From NCBI GenBank assembly GCA_943323725.2, contig CALPIW020000064.1, positions 1 to 7,646 of the forward strand: a DNA stretch of 7,646 bases. The letters run 5' to 3'. Shown here piece after piece: positions 5,452 to 7,646 of this stretch (the stretch's first letter is position 1; every line of letters starts with the position of its first letter). A program made the position numbers and the translations under genes. This stretch comes from Polynucleobacter meluiroseus (GTDB lineage Bacteria; Verrucomicrobiota; Verrucomicrobiia; Opitutales; UBA953). Below the pieces are notes generated by a model. That model saw nothing but the letters and a program-made list of their open reading frames with translations, had not been told where the DNA came from and ran no database searches.

Positions 5452-6570
5452 GTGCGTCTGCTCGACCGCTACATCCTCGCCGAATGGGCCAAGGTCTTCG
5501 CCTTGGCCTTGCTGAGTTTCGTGGGCCTGATGCTGCTTTCGGACGGATATAACCGCATCCCCGAGTTCTTGGCCCTCGGTGCGGGTTGGGGCACCATCAT
5601 CGCTTACCTGTTGCTCGGGCTGGTCCGGAATCTCTCCCTGCTGATCCCGATTTCCCTCCTGATTTCGGTCATCTTCGTCCTGGCGACCATGAACCGGAAC
5701 CAGGAGATCGCCGCCGCCCGCGCCGCCGGCATCGGGATGGGCCGCCTGACCGCCCCGCTCTGGGCCGTGGGTGGCCTCCTCGCCGGCTTGCTGGCGCTCC
5801 TTAACGCCGTGCTCGTGCCCGACGCCTTGGAGACCATGAACGCCCTCCAAGAGGAAGCCCAGTTCGCCGCGCTCAAGGCCAAGGGCGGCAACGCCATCCC
5901 TCGCGGCCAGGCCTCTTCGGTCTCCTTCGAGAACTCCAAGGCCCGCCGGCTCTGGCTCATCTCCAACCTCGGCCTCAGCACCGGTCAGGCCTTCGAGGTC
6001 GTCGTGCACGCTTTCGATGCGAACCAGCGTGAGGTCCGCCGCATCTCCGCCCGCTTCGCCGAGTTCCGCAAGACCCCGCAGGGTTGGAGCTGGACCTTCC
6101 GTGAAGGCCGCGACCTCCGCTTTGATCCGGCCACCGGCTCCCTGATGGCCCAGCCGCGCTTCCAGGAGCTGACGCCGGACTTCAACGACGATCCCGAGGT
6201 GATGTTTTATTCCACGAAGGAGCCGGCCAAGCTGTCGCTCCGCGAGGTCTCCCGCTTCGTCGACCAAGCCGGCTTCAATCCTGGCGGTCCCAACGCCGCC
6301 TACGCGATGCGCTACCACGCGATCATGTCGACGCCCGTCATCTGCCTCATCGTCATCGCCGTCGCCATCCCGTTCTCGGTGGTGCCCGGCCGCATCAGCC
6401 CGATGGTGGGCGTCGCCAAGACCTTCGGCCTTTTCCTCGGCTTCTACTTCCTCACTTCGTTCTGCGCCGCCTTCGGCGAGAGCGGCGCCTTGCCTCCGAT
6501 GGTGGCGGCGTGGATCCCGGCCACGCTCGTCGCGTGCTGGGCTTTCCCGAAGCTGAAGTCCGTCAATTGA
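5452..6570 (+). CDS. LptF/LptG-family (YjgP/YjgQ) LPS-export permease
   Basis: LptF and LptG form the inner-membrane part of the LptB2FG ABC transporter, which extracts lipopolysaccharide and feeds it to LptC/LptA for transport to the outer membrane. This 372-residue protein has the family layout: the opening RLLDRYIL, a membrane helix near residues 13-30, two hydrophobic segments between 47 and 79, ATMNRNQEIAAARAAGI at 78-94 (the cytoplasmic coupling region), a helix near 102-122, a periplasmic jellyroll region of about 125-285, and three C-terminal helices (290-311, 320-342, 347-365), including IPFSVVPGR and FGESGALPP. The LDRY opening is more like LptG than LptF, but I do not assign it firmly. 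The GTG start is the first possible one: an in-frame TGA lies at 5446-5448. No Shine-Dalgarno is seen. The rRNA methyltransferase gene begins three bases after its stop. The partner permease and lptB are not in the window. Confidence 0.9.
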   Translation: MRLLDRYILAEWAKVFALALLSFVGLMLLSDGYNRIPEFLALGAGWGTIIAYLLLGLVRNLSLLIPISLLISVIFVLATMNRNQEIAAARAAGIGMGRLTAPLWAVGGLLAGLLALLNAVLVPDALETMNALQEEAQFAALKAKGGNAIPRGQASSVSFENSKARRLWLISNLGLSTGQAFEVVVHAFDANQREVRRISARFAEFRKTPQGWSWTFREGRDLRFDPATGSLMAQPRFQELTPDFNDDPEVMFYSTKEPAKLSLREVSRFVDQAGFNPGGPNAAYAMRYHAIMSTPVICLIVIAVAIPFSVVPGRISPMVGVAKTFGLFLGFYFLTSFCAAFGESGALPPMVAAWIPATLVACWAFPKLKSVN

Positions 6571-6573
6571 TCC

Positions 6574-7646
6574 ATGCTTAGAGCTATTCGTATCCGCCCC
6601 GGACGTCCCGTGCGCGCCCTCCGGGGACATCCCTGGGCCTTCCTCGGCGAAGTCGAATTCGTCGGCGAGCCGCCGGTCGACGGCGACTGCGTCGAACTGA
6701 CCGACCTCAAAGGCCGCTGCCTCGGCGCCGGCCTCTGGAACGGCAAGTCCCAGATCGCCTGGCGTCGCTACTCGCGCCGCCCGATCACCCTCGACGGCCC
6801 GCTGCTCGAAGAACTCGTCACCGCTTCGGTCAACCGCCGCGCCGGCAAGCCGGTGTGCCGCCTGATCTGGTCCGAGGCCGACAGCCTCCCGGGCCTCGTC
6901 GTCGACCGTTACAACGACCTCATCACGATCCAGGCCCTGACCTGCGGCATCGACCGCCGTCTGGCCACGATCATCGACGTCCTGCAGCGCCTGCTGAAGC
7001 CGCGCGAGATCGTCCTGCGCAACGACGCCGCGACGCGTAAGCTCGAAGGCCTGCGTCAGGAGATCCGCACGGTCTCGGGCAAGCCGCTCGAACCCGCTTG
7101 GATGGAAGTCGGCGGCGTACAGGTGCTCATCGACCTCATGGGCGGCCAGAAGACCGGCACCTACCTCGACCAGCTCGACCAGCATCAGCACGTCGCGAAG
7201 CTCGCCCAGGGCCGCCGCGTGCTCGACGCTTTCTGTAATCAGGGCGGCTTCGGCCTCGCCTGCGCCAAGGCTGGCGCGACCAGCGTGCTCGGCCTCGATC
7301 AGTCCGAGGACGCGATCACCGCCGCCCGTTCGGCCGCCGAGCGCAACGGTCTCAGCGCCTCGTTCGAAGTCGCCAACGTCTTCGACTGGTTCACCGAACA
7401 CCGCGAAGCCTCCTTCGACCTCATCATCCTCGATCCGCCGCCCTTCGCCCGCAGCAAGGACGCCGTCGACGGCGCCCTCCGTGGTTACAAGGAGCTCAAC
7501 CTCCGCGCGCTCCGCTTGCTCGCCCCGGGCGGTATCCTGGCGACCTATTCCTGTTCGCACCGCGTCTCCGAAGAGATGTACCTCGAGGTCATCGAGGACG
7601 CCGCGTCGGACGCCCGTCGCGAGGCCGTGATCCTGGAGCGCACGTC
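6574..7646 (+). CDS. rlmI: RlmI-like 23S rRNA (cytosine-C5) methyltransferase, C-terminus cut by window edge
   Basis: The visible 357 residues match the RlmI/YccW class of SAM-dependent RNA methyltransferases, which in E. coli make m5C1962 in 23S rRNA. An N-terminal PUA RNA-binding domain (about 3-75) contains the typical GHPWAF. The middle domain contains SEADSLPGLVVDRY at 100-113. The Rossmann methyltransferase domain follows QKTGTYLDQLDQH at 192-204, with SAM motif I at LDAFCNQGGF (217-226), motif IV DPPPF at 287-291, and motif VI TYSCS at 324-328, where C327 is the likely catalytic cysteine. E. coli RlmI has 396 residues, so roughly 40 are missing here. The ATG at 6574 is the first possible start, since the permease stop codon is in frame just before it. 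The three-base gap suggests one operon with the permease. Family membership is firm; the exact rRNA position is inferred by homology. Confidence 0.92.
   Translation, partial: MLRAIRIRPGRPVRALRGHPWAFLGEVEFVGEPPVDGDCVELTDLKGRCLGAGLWNGKSQIAWRRYSRRPITLDGPLLEELVTASVNRRAGKPVCRLIWSEADSLPGLVVDRYNDLITIQALTCGIDRRLATIIDVLQRLLKPREIVLRNDAATRKLEGLRQEIRTVSGKPLEPAWMEVGGVQVLIDLMGGQKTGTYLDQLDQHQHVAKLAQGRRVLDAFCNQGGFGLACAKAGATSVLGLDQSEDAITAARSAAERNGLSASFEVANVFDWFTEHREASFDLIILDPPPFARSKDAVDGALRGYKELNLRALRLLAPGGILATYSCSHRVSEEMYLEVIEDAASDARREAVILERT

Noticed and set aside
5440..7560. 706-codon open frame on the minus strand spanning the permease and rlmI genes
   Set aside because: It overlaps two well-supported genes on the opposite strand, crosses their junction, and has no family signature. 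It is a third-position composition artefact.

Overview
The window is GC-rich, densely coding DNA that most likely comes from a bacterium of the Planctomycetes-Verrucomicrobia-Chlamydiae (PVC) group, probably Verrucomicrobiota. Two things point there. One is a 52-residue small basic protein of a type I know from PVC genomes. The other is a paired DUF1501 gene and cytochrome c (PSCyt1)/DUF1549/DUF1553 gene, a combination greatly expanded in Planctomycetes and Verrucomicrobia. No transposase, tRNA, rRNA, CRISPR array or phage gene is visible, and no intergenic gap exceeds 200 bases.

Layout. Positions 1-885 (minus) hold the first 295 codons of leuA, 2-isopropylmalate synthase, cut by the window edge. 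Positions 886-1010 hold a G-rich quadruplex motif in the leuA leader and a strong near-symmetrical terminator. Positions 1011-1169 (minus) encode the small basic protein. Positions 1170-1276 hold a second quadruplex motif and a long imperfect hairpin just past the end of the next operon. Positions 1277-5253 (minus) are a two-gene operon: the exported haem-binding PSCyt1/DUF1549/DUF1553 protein first, then 5 bases later the Tat-exported DUF1501 protein. Positions 5254-5451 are a divergent control region with a hairpin, a dyad and repeated GGTTG/CAACC half-sites. Positions 5452-6570 (plus) encode an LptF/LptG-family lipopolysaccharide-export permease. Three bases later, a RlmI-like 23S rRNA methyltransferase starts at 6574 and runs off the right edge about 40 residues short of the usual family length.

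How the genes relate. The minus-strand operon makes two exported proteins that are thought to act together outside the cytoplasmic membrane, though their substrate is not known. The plus-strand pair joins outer-membrane biogenesis to ribosome modification and looks co-transcribed. leuA and the small basic protein look like single housekeeping transcription units.

I found no complete undescribed system. The least expected signals lie in the control regions. Perfect four-run G-quadruplex motifs lie on the template strand just upstream of both leuA and the small basic protein gene, and the corresponding transcript leaders are G-free and pyrimidine-rich over long stretches. None of the six start codons has a Shine-Dalgarno sequence, and all six are preceded directly by CC. 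A cluster of GGTTG half-sites lies between the divergent transcription units.
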